NCBI GenBank assembly: GCA_033439265.1
Contig: JAVTVX010000009.1
Location: 11,125,109-11,189,108 of the forward strand
Direction: 5' to 3'
Source of the DNA: Dillenia suffruticosa
Lineage: Eukaryota > Streptophyta > Magnoliopsida > Dilleniales > Dilleniaceae
Length of the DNA: 64,000 bases
This document shows, in pieces, positions 22,157 through 35,249 of the stretch (positions are counted from its first letter, which is position 1; the number at the start of each line of letters is the position of its first letter). The translations under genes were made by a program, and so were the position numbers. The notes under the pieces are model-generated. The model was given only the letters and a program-made list of their open reading frames with translations, made no database searches and was not told the DNA's origin.

Positions 22157-25100
22157 AAGAGGGAAGAGAGATCCGATGGAGAGAATGACTGATGAGATGA
22201 GTTGGCTTTGGGTCGGTGGGGGGGGGGAGGAGGGGTTGTATTTTCGCCTTTTTACCATATACGATGGATCCAAATGTGGTTTTCTTTCCTTTTATTTATT
22301 TTTATTAATGGGAAGTCCATAAATTTTATATCAATTTTGTTTTAGGAAAACTCTAAAGCAATTATCTAAGCTGAAGTTGTTTCTCTTATTGTAATCGTAC
22401 CATTGACAATTGAAATTCTTCATTTTTACCATTATCCTATTTAATTAATTAATTAATTTATTTATTATTTTTTATGAGTAAAGGACGACTTATCTTGTTA
22501 TTTCATTTCAACATCATTACAAGAGTCTCTAGTACAATTAAAAGTATTTATTTGGATTATTTTTATTCGTGATGGTATGTCTAAAATAATAATATAATAA
22601 CGAGAGGATTTTTTAGAAAAACAAAAATTATTTATTTTGAATTTAAAACATATTGATTTATTCATATAATATTACTATGTTATTGAAATTATTTATATGT
22701 TATTAACGAACGAGATATATTATTAATAAACGAGTTATATTATCTAATTATATTTATGTTATTAAAAGATTTTTGTTTATTCATATCATTATGTTATTAT
22801 GCCAAATTTAAGTAATTCGGGACATTTCTATAATAGATGAGATATATAATACTCTATTTCTCAGGTATTAATTCGAATTGAATTTAATTAGATTTAATAT
22901 AGTTATTGAATATCAATAGTTTATCTTAAAATAATTTTTTCATATAGAGGATATATTTATAAAAGTTTCCTTTCTTTATAAATACAAGTGATATTCAATT
23001 AACCTATAATAAACAATGATCATTGCCAACAATTATTTTCTTTCCAATTATAATATTTGTTAGTTGAAATAAAATAATTTTTTATTAGAAATATAGAGAT
23101 TTCAAATAATAATAATAATTATATCAATAATTTATCATTAAAAATCTCACTTACCCTCTTCTCTACTCAACTTCCACTTTCCCAAATACTGCATAAACTT
23201 ATAGAACTTTAAAAGGGACCCTACAAGATTCTAATTTTGGGATATCATCTCATAACAAACGAAGAGATGGAAAGCAATGGATAACACACAATTTGGTGTT
23301 TTAGATCTTTATGGTTTTGGCTTCAAGAGCATTTGCTGCACTATGACTTGCACATAACTTCAAATTTGGATACTCTCTACTTTTGAGAACAAAGATTGCT
23401 TATATTGGATTCTCTATGTCTTGTAATGATGGGAATATGAAACATTGAATAATCCTTGAAACACAAGTATTTGTGTAATATTAGAAGAACAGAACATTGT
23501 TTCCTACCTTCATTTAAGAACGATTTTATTGTTAACATGTAAGCTTAGAGTACTTACCTTGTGATCCATTGCTTTTGCACCATGATTTTGCATCATTTTG
23601 AGTATGATTACACAAGTTTATATATATTTTAATAAATTATCAGTATTCAATAATCATATCGAATCTAATTAAATATGTTTCGACTCGAATTAAGTCTTAA
23701 AGGGAGAAATTGAAGTACAAAAACTTTTCAATATTAGTATTTTTCCATCTCGGAAATGTTTACCATTTTGAAAACGTTTCTAAAATGTTTCAACGTATTA
23801 AATTAATTTATATTTATATAAATATTTTTATATTTTTTATAATTACATATTTTTTATATTTAATAAATTATTTATTTATTTAATAATAAATTTTATTTTT
23901 ACATTAGTTTTCTTATGACTAATAATTATATAATTGATCATTTTAAATTTATGCTATAAAATATGACTATTTTATTTTTTTCATAAAATAATTTGTATTT
24001 ATATAAAATCTTTATATTTTTTATATTTACGTATTTACCTATATTTATATTTCTTGTATTCTTATAAAGTGTCGTTTTGTCATATCGTTTCATATTCGTT
24101 TCCATTTCCTTGTTTCTGTTTCCATGTAACATAAAATAAAATTCTTCCGATACTTATTTTTTCGAGCCCGATATCTTACTTAAGAAATACCAATAACATG
24201 TTCAATTATTGAATCGACTAGACATTGGTTTTATATAGTTTGTATTACTATATATATTCAATGAATTTATTGACTTATAATAAAGACTACAGAATAAGAT
24301 TTTTATTATGATTTGTTATTTGAATTAGAATAATTAATTCAAAAAGAAGGATACTTTAACTTTATTTATTTGTGTAAATTACATTGGGTGAGTTCGTGAC
24401 TAGCTCTCAGATCATGAGAAGCAAGGTCTTAGAGTTAGCCTGGTATAAAAGAGTTTTACTAATTTTTTAAAGTTAACTCGTATCTCCCTAAAGACTGACC
24501 ATTGTTTAAGACATGTAATTTTTGAATTATTACAAATATTTAAATAATATGCCTAAAATGTAATAATTGAGATTATCTTGCTGAAAGATTTACGTTACCG
24601 TATTTATAAAATCCAGATTTGATAAAATAATAAAAAAATCATACAAATTTGTAAAAAGAGATATCATCTCAAACCGAATCAATTTGATTATTTTTTTTTC
24701 TCTTTAATTTATGTTAAATTCAATCTTTTTTGAATTTTAATGATTAAAAAAATGAGTTAATGAATGATGAACCTTTTATCTATTATATTCTTCTCAAATA
24801 ATCACATCTAATCTTGCTTTCATTCTTTTGTTTTTATTAAAATAATTAAAAAATATATTTTTTTAATTATTAAATTATTATTATTATTATTATTATTTAT
24901 TGTATCAACATAATTATACCGGTCAATTGGCCTAATCACCGCATACCACTAATTATCTCACTGGTTCAAAATCCGGTATTTTAAAAAAACAAAGCATACA
25001 TCTATCTATGTACACATGTAGTTATATGTTTATATCTTGCTCGTGTGTATAGCGGAGGCTGTATCTGCAAAATGAGACACTGAGAGAGAAAATGTAGGAG

Positions 25101-26318
25101 GAAGATATGGCAACGACAGTGTAAGTAGCAGCCTCCATTCTCAAAGAGAGCCTTTTGTTATCTTAATTAGCACCCTTTGTACCCAGCAGTTGGTCCATTA
25201 GAATATATTCTACGCAACAAGATAGTCTACTGATATAAATCTCCTTCCCTCAATTCGGTGATTTCAAATTCAAATCCATGTACAATCAAAAAAAGAAAAA
25301 AAAAAGCATGGTATTGGCATTTGCATAGGCTACTCTTGAATACCAATTTACGGCTAACATAGCGGGTAAGAGTATTAATTCACTTAATCAAATCATGAAT
25401 TCAAAACTTGGGAATAAAAAAAATTATATTAGTAAAATTACTTCCTAAATTAAATCCAATAACATTCGAACCAGATTAGTCGAATCATGACTCTTAATAT
25501 CCATTGGTTATAAAAAAAAGGCCACTCCTGAATTTCTTTGGACAAAATTAATATATTATAAGAAACCATTTCACAGTAATTAATTTCTAGAATATCTAAT
25601 ATATAAGAGATGCACCAGCTACAGAAAAAAAAATCATGTTTCAAACTTCTATAGTTAGATTGGGGAGATTATGATTTCAAACATAGAGTTTGATTAGAGT
25701 ATTTATCTTGTAGATGTGGTTTGTGAGGGCTCGCCACCGTCATATATAAATTTAGTATACCTTAGAAACGAACATAGATTATGAACCTCCTGTGCTTTGT
25801 TCGAGCATGAAACACCAGGTTCTTTCCTAAGAGAATGGCATAATCTAAGAAACCCCCTCGGGGGGGGGGGGGGATTGGGGGGCTTTAAATGAAAATATAT
25901 GGATGATTTTGATTAATGCGTATGTATTGCATTTGTATCACCCTGTCTCTTTGAGCCTATAAATTGGGTTTGGGCTTTCCTCCCCCACTCACAACAGTGT
26001 GAATCAACATGATTTATGAAACAAAGGGGAGTTTTTTTTTTTTTTTTTTACTATATTAATTGGTATTGGTATTCATCTGCTCTGAAACTTATAATGATCT
26101 ATTTAAGGGGGCTATTCTCCCAATAAAATTTACTCTATACCCAAATCGCGAGTCAAACTCATAATTTTGATTAAGAAATTTAATACCATATTCCACTTAA
26201 CTAACTAACCATATGTGGAGTTTTATTTCTTAAAGAAAAGGTAACCCCCCTCCCCAGGGTTTTTGGGTTTTGATTCAATGGTACAAAACCACGGGAGGTC
26301 TATATTTTCATTCATAGA
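22157..26318. other. Intergenic, AT-rich, with SINE-like scraps and G runs
   Basis: No gene recognised. SINE-like scraps with B-box-like GGTTCAAAATCC or TTCAAATTCAAATCC sequences followed by A-rich ends occur at about 24920-24995, 25215-25310 and 25340-25430. G runs lie at 22219-22227 and 25860-25884, and a poly-T run at 26030-26050. Long open frames here are AT-driven and show no recognisable domain. Confidence 0.5.
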
Positions 26319-26919
26319 TATTAGTTAATATGTTTTTGTAGGGATATTTTTTATTTTTTTTGTTATATAAGAATTCAAACCCTGAATTTCAAGGTGGAGG
26401 ACGAAAATTATGACCACCAGACTATTCTCTCGAGAACAAGGACATTTTTTATTTTTGGGGATATAATTCAAATTAATTTTAAATTTGAATTTGTGATAAC
26501 AGAATGACCCCGTTATCCCTTAACTTCCCACAACTCCCATATATGTGAAAATCTCTACTTATGTGCTTATGGGAGTGAAGAATTGGTGTGTGATTTGGCG
26601 AGAGAAAAATACTCACTAGAAAGAGAGAGATAATGAAATGCACATATTTTTCTAGAGAGAAAATAACAAATGATTGAGAAATTTTTTAATAGAAAATTTT
26701 TTCTTATCATTTAAATCACTTGATTGTGAGTTGTCATAGTATTGTGGTGGTGACGTCTTACATGATCATCATTCCGACTATGTGATTTGTTCGAGAGATT
26801 TCGCAGTTCACAATTTTGGAGATTTGCACATTGAGCTATAATCCCTAAAATTCTGATCTATTCATTTTTTAGAAATAATTTTATTTTCCACGCTTCTCTA
26901 TAATAGAATAAATCTAATA
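26319..26919 (+). repeat. 5' LTR of the copia element (with SINE insertion)
   Basis: Begins TATTAGTTAATATG and aligns with 33075-33575 apart from about 100 extra bases at 26346-26456. Ends AATCTAATA, directly before the primer site. Confidence 0.8.
26359..26443 (-). mobile_element. SINE inside the copia 5' LTR
   Basis: Flanked by a 13-bp direct repeat ATTTTTTATTTTT (26346-26358 and 26444-26456) and absent from the 3' LTR. On the minus strand it has GTCTGGTGGTCATAA (A-box region) then GGTTTGAATTC (B box), and ends near an A/T-rich tail. It matches the family of the copy at 523-622. The tail and duplication overlap in sequence, so exact ends are uncertain by a few bases. Confidence 0.7.
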
Positions 26920-26920
26920 T

Positions 26921-26931
26921 TGGTATTAGAG
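26921..26931 (+). other. Primer binding site of the copia element
   Basis: TGGTATTAGAG differs by one base from the initiator Met tRNA complement TGGTATCAGAG and follows the LTR end after a single T. Confidence 0.75.
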
Positions 26932-27940
26932 TATATTTAGATTTATTTACGAATTTTTAAAAATTTTTGGGATAAAAATGTATAAGGTAAAATTTAGAGT
27001 CTGGATCATGAATGTGTTTTGTAAATTCGATAATACCATAAAATTACTCATGACCTAAGGATAATAAATATAATTTTTGTTGAATTTTAGGAGCATGTAA
27101 AATGTCTGATCGAAGTTTTTAGCTATATTGACCACAAAATTTTAGATTTGTCGACTTAAAAAATGAATTGATCTATGAAAATGGTTTATATATGTTCCTC
27201 ATATTCTGATTTAAATGTTTAATGTATTAATTATGAGTTTGGGATATCGGAATTTGAGTTTCTCTGTCAGATGCAAAGGGCCATGACGAGGGCACTTGAA
27301 TCCCTATTTTTGAGGCTAGAATCTTCAACAAAAAATCAACTTTACAATTAACGGGAAGTTTAATTTCAACTTTCGGTTGAAATCGCCATCAAAAAGTGGC
27401 TGAAATAATTTTTTGGTAGGTGGGTCATGGAGACCTGGTTATAGAGAGTCAGGCAAAGAAGATCCAACCAAAACCCATGGGTGTGTGCACGTCACGCGCG
27501 CGTGAAGTTCATGTAGGATTAGGCACATGAAGGCCAGGTCAGGTCCAAGTCGGATCCGACCCAGATCCATGTCCCGACCTGAGATGCGACCCAGGACACG
27601 TGTCATGCATGTGCAGGTGTGTGACCGACGCGGCATGTGTCTGGCGCATGGCAGTGCATGGGACCTCCGGCTGTGCATCTAGCTCTTCTGGACTAGATTT
27701 TTCCCATTTTGAGGCTCCTATGTTAATTATTGTGACTTTTAGTGGATTTTTGTGTATCGAATCCAAGTAGGGATAGTAAGATATAACCCCAGATTGTGGT
27801 GGATAGATCCATTGATCCATTCTTTGCTTTGGGGTTCACATTCAAATGATTTTGTGTTTGTCGATTTGAATGATACACAAAATATGTGAATAAGTATTAA
27901 TAAGTCACCGACGTCTTTCTTTTTTTGTATACCAAAGACT
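26932..27940 (+). other. Untranslated leader of the copia element
   Basis: About 1 kb between primer site and gag start, with no coding segment recognised. A GC-rich patch at 27478-27670, rich in CATG, CACG and GGATCCGACC motifs, contrasts with the AT-rich surroundings. Confidence 0.5.
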
Positions 27941-28900
27941 ATGGCTGTATCGACGACTATCGTGTTAGATCTTTGCAAGAGAGATAAAATGAATGGTCAC
28001 AACTATGACATTCAGTACCAAAAGATTTAGTTTGTTCTCAAGAAGTAGGATCTTTATGAGATTCTAAGATATAAGATAGTAGACTTTGAGAAGAGTATCA
28101 TATCTCAAGCTAGGCAGGATCAAGAGGCCTATCGTGCATATAAAAAGAAATATAGCCAAACTAAGACAATACTAATTAGTAATATGTACGATGATATGTC
28201 CGAGTCTATGAATAGTATCTAACGGTTATGTCGGTTTGGCTCACTCTAAAAGAGTATTATGGTACTCTCTCAGCTCCTAAGGTAAAGATGATGACTTATA
28301 AGTTTATCACTTATAAGAAAATGGTCGATTATATGATGAAACAATATTTGATGCAAATGTCGAGTATGATCGCTGGGATAAGGAATGCGGATGAACCCAT
28401 TTTAGATGAGATTCAGATATTGGGTATGATTTAGTCATTTTCTGATTCATGGGAGACCATGAAAACGTACCTTACACACGATGAAGGTATTTGTACTTTT
28501 GCTGATAAGAGTAGACATTGTGAGTTCAAGGAGGAGCGCCGGAGGCGAGTAGGTTGAACTTGGATCATGCTTATGTAGCGGAGTTGAATAAGGGTTCCTG
28601 TAGCACCAAACGTAAATGGAAAAAACATGAAAAAAAGACCTGAAGTCTAAGCAAAAGAAAGCCATATGAGAAATCTGACAATAAAGTACAAAAGTGCAAG
28701 AAGAAGGAGTTTGATAAGGTCAAAGTGAAGTCCTGCATATATGGCAAACTTGGTAACTTCGCTTGTGATGAATGGAAGACATATCCTTCTTCTTTACATA
28801 GTTTGAGCTTTGTATCTTCTACTGTGATACTCATTGATTTCTCCTTTTTGTGGATTATAGAATTAGGAGCCACCGACCATATAGGTTGAGACAGAAACCT
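27941..28900 (+). pseudogene. Gag and protease of the copia element
   Basis: The reading starts at ATG 27941 with LCKRDKMNGHNYDIQYQKI, a copia gag opening, then meets a stop; pieces continue through about 28650. The zinc knuckle at about 28730 reads CIYGKLGNFAC, lacking the second Cys and the His of CCHC. The protease motif at about 28850 reads WIIELGATDHIG, where copia proteases have D-S-G; Glu-Leu-Gly would be inactive. Confidence 0.75.
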
Positions 28901-29589
28901 GTACGTGGAGTTACGCCACTTGAGTCCTTAGGTTAGGAGGATTTACGTATGAAATGTAGCATTTGTCATTGTCAGAGGGATTGACACTTGCAACTGGAGC
29001 TATAAAGTGGATAGACCCTATATCCGCATGACATTCTTTATGCTCCGGATATTTGATGGAACCTTTTTTTTGTACTATGTCTAGATCACCTAGGATATGC
29101 TTTGTTTTTTTGGAAACTCTTTTGTTTCTATTAGTTATGTTAGCTCTTTTACTTGTTCTTGTTTTGTTCATGACAGATTATATGTACCGGATATTTCGTT
29201 TACTAGTTATTCTTGTTTTCTTTTATTACCATCACATTTGATTGTGTTGATGATGATATGAATGTATGACATAGTAGACTTGGATATATATGGCAAGAGA
29301 GGATGAACCGGTTAGCAGCGAGTGCTCTGCCTGCTAGCCAAGATCGAGTTACCCATATGTGACTTTTGTCAGCCAGTAAAACTATAAGAAAACCATTTGA
29401 CAAGTCAATGAGAGCTGGAACTCTATTGCAGTTCGTCCATCTGATATCTATAGCCCTATGAACATAAAAACCTGAAATGAAGTTGTGTACTTTATTATAT
29501 TCATAGACGATTACATGCATTTTGGTTATGTTTATCTAATCTCATACAAGTTTGAGGCATTGGAATGTTTTAAAAAATTTATTAGCGAA

Positions 29590-30100
29590 ATTGAAAATCA
29601 GTTAAACTTAAGAGTGAAAACTCTCAGAACCGATTGAGGGTGCGAATATTTATCTGAACAATTCAAAAAGCTCTATTTCGAGAAAAGTATTACAAGATAG
29701 CCGACTATTTCTGCTGCTTCTCAGCAGAATGGAGTACTCGAGAAGAGAAATTGGACTTTGTTAGAAATGGTGAGATCATGATGGCACTGACCAATTTGCT
29801 TATCTATCATTAGGGAGATGTTTTATTGACTGCAGTTTACATTCTCAATTGTATTCACTTAAAGTTCATAATCAGTACCTCATATGAATTTTGGATAGGA
29901 AGGCAGTCTGACCTTAGCTACTTGAGACCATGGGGATGTGCCGTGTATGTTCACGATACCTCACATCCATAAGACAACTTAGACACACGAGAAAAGAAGT
30001 GTATCTTAATAAGATACTTAGAACACTCTAAGAAGTATATATTCTTAGGTGAACATGTAGATGACACTTTCACTGAGATTTAGTCTTGTGCTATCACGTT
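29590..30100 (+). pseudogene. Integrase core fragment of the copia element
   Basis: RTD, stop, GCEYLSEQFKKLY at about 29615-29665 is the second acidic site of the DDE core (normally RTDRGGEY). AASQQNGVLEKRN at about 29715-29755 corresponds to the conserved QQNG..ERKN segment containing the last Glu. Both are interrupted by stops. The preceding part (28900-29590) is too degraded to assign. Confidence 0.7.
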
Positions 30101-30101
30101 T

Positions 30102-31500
30102 TTGGAGAATGATTTTCAAAATATATGTGAAATCGATCGAGACTTTATCTTTTATGAGATGGATGGGCCTAGTGGCTTAGCTGAGCTTAGTGGCAGGATA
30201 CAAGAACCTGTTATGGATCTTAATTCTAGTAAGAGCGATCCATCCAAAGGTAAAAAGGTTCTCCCTCCTCATAGGAGTAGTCAAGGACACGTTATTAAAT
30301 ATCATTTTCCAATTGAAGGTGAGACCCTCATTGTGACTTTTGAGGATAATGAGGTATCCAAAACGGTCTGGGAGACTCTAGAGGATCTTGCTAAGGAACA
30401 TTGGTTGAAGTCCATGAAAGAAAAGATGAAATCTATGAAAATCAATGGGGTCTGGGATCTAGTTGATTTGCTTGAGGGAAGAAAGGCCATTGAGAACAAA
30501 TGGGTTCTTAAGATCAAGAGAAAGGCTAATGAATCAGTGGAGAGGTATAAGGTCTGTATGGTATCCAAGGGTTACACTCAGACAAAGGGCATGGACTATG
30601 AGAAGACTTTCTCCCCAGTAGTTAAATTTATCTCGATTTGTTTATTTTTAGCAATTGCTACAGATAAAGATTTGAGTTTTACTAGATGGACATTAAGACT
30701 ACTTCTTAAACGGAAGTTTGGATGAGAAGATCTACATGGAGCAGCTCTCTGGCTTTGTTCCTGTAGGTCAAGAGGATAAGGTTTATCGACTTGGGAAATC
30801 GATATATGGTCTTAATTAATCATTCAGATAGTGGTAGATGAGATTTCATAAATAAGTGATATATTATAATTTCATGATAATTAAGGAGAATCATTACGTA
30901 TATTTGATACGTTCTATTGACTCCTTTGTGATCATGTCCTCATATGTGAATGACATTTTGTTGGCAGAGAACAATAGAGAGCATTTGATAAAACGTGATT
31001 ATTATCGAGTTTTGATATGAAGGACATGGGTGAGATTGAATTCATTCTTAGAGTTAGGATCTAAGAATGAATTCTTAGAGGGATCTAAGAATGAATTCTT
31101 AGAGGGATCATTTAAGATGGGTGTTGGCTCTTTCACAAGAGTCCTATATCAGGAAGATTTTTGAGTAGTTTGGGATGAGCGATTGCAACCTTATAGATAT
31201 TCCCATCGCTAAAAGTGAAGGCCTTGACATGTATCCCAAAACTCAAGAATAAAAAAGGGAAATGAGTAAAATCCCTTATACCAGTATAGTGGGTGGTTTG
31301 ATATATGCAGCGTTGTGTATACAACTAGACCATTATTTTGTAATTGGTTTGGTGAGTAGGTATCAATCGAATGCTAGAAGGGGTCATTAGAAAACAGTGA
31401 AAATGATTCTGAAATATCTCAAGAGAATAACTGACCTCTCTTTATATTACATAGGAGGTGATTTGTGTTTCATTGGGTTTTCAGATGCCGGCTGAAGCGG
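30102..31500 (+). pseudogene. Reverse transcriptase of the copia element
   Basis: A 207-codon open stretch (30102-30725) holds KSMKEKMKSMKINGVWDLVD, KAIENKWVLKIKRKA, YKVCMVSKGYTQTKGMDYEK and TFSPVVKF, the N-terminal RT landmarks. A frameshift near 30690 leads to YFLNGSLDEKIYMEQLSGFV. The catalytic box at about 30945 reads YVNDILL, with Asn for the first Asp of YVDD. A short tandem duplication at about 31040-31110 disrupts the region after the GEIEF motif. Confidence 0.85.
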
Positions 31501-31599
31501 CAATTTGGATGGAAGCAAATCTACATCAGCTTTTACTTTCTTGCTTAATAACGATGCCTATCATGAAATAGTAAGAAGTAAACCTATATTTCTCTATCC

Positions 31600-31941
31600 A
31601 TGATGGAGGTTGAGTTTGTGGCATGCACAACAACAATTCAGGAGAGTGTTTGGCAATGGAGATTCCTGGATAAATTAGGAGTTATGGCAGATAATGGGAA
31701 GTTGGTGATGATTTATTGTGATAATCAGACCACTATTGCCTACACTCGAGACCTTAAGTATCACAGTAGAACCAAACACATTGAAATCAGATACAATTTT
31801 GTGAGAGACATCATTGGGAATGGTAAAGTGGCGATTAAGTATATTTCCACACACAATATGGTGGCTGACCCATTTACCAAACCCGTTATGAGAGATTTCT
31901 TTGTAGGACATAGAGAGTCTTTGGATTTATATGTATTTTGA
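31600..31941 (+). pseudogene. RNase H of the copia element
   Basis: Open 113-codon segment with EVEFVACTTTIQESVWQ, IYCDNQTTIAYTRDLKYHSR, TKHIEIRYNFVRDII and STHNMVADPFTKPV, the standard C-terminal RNase H signature of plant copia elements. It ends at a stop at 31939-31941. The domain is well preserved, but it is cut off from RT by stops. Confidence 0.85.
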
Positions 31942-33074
31942 CATTTCTCATTATCTATTACATTAACATTTTGATGCTTATTATTATATTGATATACGTG
32001 TATTATTCAGTTATAGTTTGAGTTGGTTTGTTTATTACATTTATTTATTATCATATATTTTTTAGATGTGACCATTTCTAGCTCTGAGTGACCATTCCCA
32101 AACGAAATTGACTCTCTTACACGAGTGACCACCTCCAGATCTAAGTGAATAAAGATGAGACGGTTTCTAGGCATAAGAGACTTTGAGAGTGGCCCTACTA
32201 GAATATTAGTCTCCCTGATATGTGTTCAGAATGAGCTCATATACGATATGACCGACATAGACATACCTACATTTATATTGTCTGTAAGTAATCAGATTTG
32301 AGATCTCAGATATCACCTAGGTCAAGTGATATCGTCTCTGAGGTTTTTGGATAAAATCTTATATGCAGATTAAGTTACATACCTGCATAGTGTTAGAGAA
32401 ATATAATATATACACCTTTTGAGAAATGGGGAATAACATTGTGACATGTATTTCATACCATATGTGAACAATGGAATAGTTGAAACTATTATTCGAGACG
32501 ATAATATGATCTTGATTCTCATGCTCACTGTATGAGACCTGAGACCCAATGGATGGACCCAATAGTACCCTTATCACTTTCTACTATTTCTTAAAGTTTT
32601 GGTTCAGTGTATGCTATTTTAGTTTACTTACCAATAGTCTGGGAGATAATAAGGTTTGCGCAAAAGGTCTAGGAAAGCAACTAAATTGAGATGGATAGAT
32701 TTTAGTAGGGAAAAGAAAACCAATTGACATTATGTTGTTGTGTTGTATTCACTAGTCGACTTGTTATGTTTATCTATGTTGGGATTCAAACATATTAATG
32801 AATACACAGTCGAGCAACGATTGAGAATTACTTTCATTGAGAAAAGTGACTCGATAAATGTAATGCATTGAGTCTAGGGTATAACAAATTCTTCTTTACT
32901 AATGGTGGCTTCTCGATTATTCTAACATGTATATCGAGAAATCTTTGATTGTAATTGTACTCATTGGTCGCATTGCAACCGACACTATATGAAAATCGAG
33001 TAGGGTGATTTGAAAGATCACATGAGTTGTGATCTTGTGATAGATATAAAATACTCTTATGTGTAAGTGAGAGA
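31942..33074 (+). other. Post-pol untranslated region of the copia element
   Basis: Between RNase H and the right LTR. The recurring phrase GAGTGACCA occurs near 32085-32130. No coding segment was recognised. Confidence 0.5.
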
Positions 33075-33575
33075 TATTAGTTAATATGCCTATGTAGGGG
33101 TATTTTTGGTTGAGCTAAAATTAATTTTAAATTTGAATTTGCGATAATGAGATAACTCCCATTATCCCCTAACTTCCCATAACTCCCGTGTATGAGAAAA
33201 TCTCTCCTTACATGCCTGTGTGAGTGAACAATTAGTGTATGATTTGGCCAGAGGAAAATACTCATCAAAAAGAGAGAGATAGTGAAATACACATATTTTT
33301 CTAGAGAGAAAATAAAAAGGGATTAAGAAATTTTTGAGTAAAAAATTTTCTTTTGTCATTTAGATCATTAGATTGTGGGTTGAAGTGTCGTGGTATTGTG
33401 GTGGTAATTCATCTTACGTGATCATCATTCCGACCGTGTGATTTGTTCGAGAGATTTCGCAGTTCATAATTTTTGGAGACGTACACATTGAGGTACAATC
33501 CCTAAAATTCCAATCCATTTTTCTTGTGAAATAATTTTATTTTCTACGTTTCCGTACAGTAAAATAAACGTAACA
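33075..33575 (+). repeat. 3' LTR of the copia element
   Basis: Uninterrupted partner of 26319-26919, preceded by AAGTGAGAGA (purine tract) and ending CGTAACA. Confidence 0.8.
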
Positions 33576-34668
33576 GAAGAGATAGGAGATACAAGTGTAG
33601 TATATACTAATTAAAAAAAAAAGCCTCCCCATACATCTCTCTCTTTATTAATTCTCATTTACCTCTAAAGATCCAAGCCAAGATATTCACTTCCAAGAAT
33701 TAATGGTCTTCAAAGAAGGGTTTTCATCCTTCGGTTCAAGCTAAAAGCTCAAGAGAATGTATTCACGTTATTGAACAAAGGTAGGAAATTTCTTTTACTT
33801 TTTTCCCAAATTGTCACTCTGATGGTACATGATCCGATAGCCTATTACCATTAAGTCTCAATAGACCCATAATCATAAAACCCTTGAACCATTATGCAAA
33901 CACTTTTAAATTCAAGATTTCTATACGGTCGAAGTCTCTATCAACTTGAGTCTCTCGGTGTAGCGCTCTCTCGATTGTTGTCCATTTGGGTTGACACCTA
34001 GTGAAACCCTATTGGTCACTTCTGTGCTTCTCTCCACATAGTGCTTGGTCGTTATCTCTCAACCTTCTGACCTCTTGGTTTCTTTGGTCCTTGTAGAGAT
34101 AATTCCTATTATGCAATGAGACTTGGTCGTGATTATTTGATAAGGAAAGAAACCTTTAGTAAGGTTAAACCCTCCTTAATCCAATACAAATTTATTGTGA
34201 ACTTTCCTAATTTGGAAGTAAATCTCTTAACAATGAGACTTTCCTAATTTTCGAGACAACAACAAAAACTTTCCTATCTCAAAGAACTTTGAATCCACAG
34301 GAACCCTATGACTATGATTCTTATAATCTTAGAAAATCTCCAACGGTCTCTTCACAAGGTAAGTAGGGTTCTATACTCCTTAATGCATATGAGACTCACT
34401 GTATGCTATATATACTATGTAGAAACAACCTACCTGGTACACACTTTTTATTTTGTTTATAGTATATAAAGATTATAAAAGTCTCTTTTAGTTTTTCCCT
34501 TTCACTGTTCTTTCTGATTTGAGCGTCGGAGCATCCTCTGTCGGATCCATCTCTGCTGGGTTTTTCTATGTCTATTCTTTGAAGACAACCCATCAAGCAT
34601 GACATCACTGGTTCTCCATTCGAGGCAGAAGGATAGTTTGTTGTGGAGTCAAATTTGGTTTCAATAGA
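33576..34668 (+). mobile_element. Probable 5' LTR region of the Tat-lineage element
   Basis: This non-coding stretch lies immediately before a Tat-type primer site. No matching 3' copy was found downstream, so its left limit and LTR status are inferred from position only. Confidence 0.35.
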
Positions 34669-34690
34669 TTGGCCCGTCCATGGGAACGAC
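34669..34690 (+). other. Tat-lineage gypsy primer binding site
   Basis: ATTGGCCCGTCCATGGGAAC closely resembles the ATTGGCGCCGTCTGTGGGAA signature found at the LTR/leader border of plant Tat-type gypsy elements (from memory). Gag lies about 500 bp downstream, as expected. Confidence 0.6.
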
Positions 34691-35249
34691 TGATTGAAAT
34701 TCACACCCTGTTTCAATCTCTCTCTCTCTTACACCACTATGCCACTGAAAAGATAGAATGGAGATAACACATCCAAAATAACATCCAAGGCAGGAGGACA
34801 AACATCCAATCCTATAAGCTTACCTCCGTCAATGCCCCCACTTTATAGCTGGACACCTTAATCGTCCACTCACAATACCAGATAGAATTACCCCCATATG
34901 GAGATCTCCAACCTCCTACAACTCAACCTCCAGTGTGCCCATTCCTCCTCCTGCTCGGGCCTCCCTTGGTCAGGTCCATCGATCTCAGATGGAGAAGTTA
35001 AAGTCTTGGATATAGGGGATAAGTAAGCAACTAGAAGATCATGTTCTTCAATAAGAAGTCTCATTTCCCACTGAGAATGTGGTGCACTTGCATTTGGACA
35101 AGCTCCAACCTCATGTATGCCCAGCAGTGACACCTTGATAGGAGCTAGTAAACTTGAGAAGGCAAGTTGAGGAGCTTGTAGCTGCTGAGCTCCAATGAGC
35201 CAATGTAGGACAAAATGACCCTGACCATTACTTCTCTAACTTTTCGTTG

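Larger units (their letters stand above)
26319..33575 (+). mobile_element. Ty1/copia retrotransposon, full span, decayed
   Basis: LTRs at about 26319-26919 and 33075-33575 flank 6.1 kb. A primer site TGGTATTAGAG (26921-26931) adjoins the left LTR, and gag, protease, integrase, RT and RNase H remains follow in copia order on the plus strand. The internal region has a long leader (26932-27940) and a 1.1-kb stretch after RNase H (31942-33074). Each gene has stops or frameshifts. No clear target duplication was found. The left LTR is longer only because a SINE inserted in it. Confidence 0.85.

Noticed and set aside
26319..33580. A 5-bp target duplication for the copia element
   Set aside because: ATAGA before and GAAGA after differ at two positions, so no duplication is claimed.
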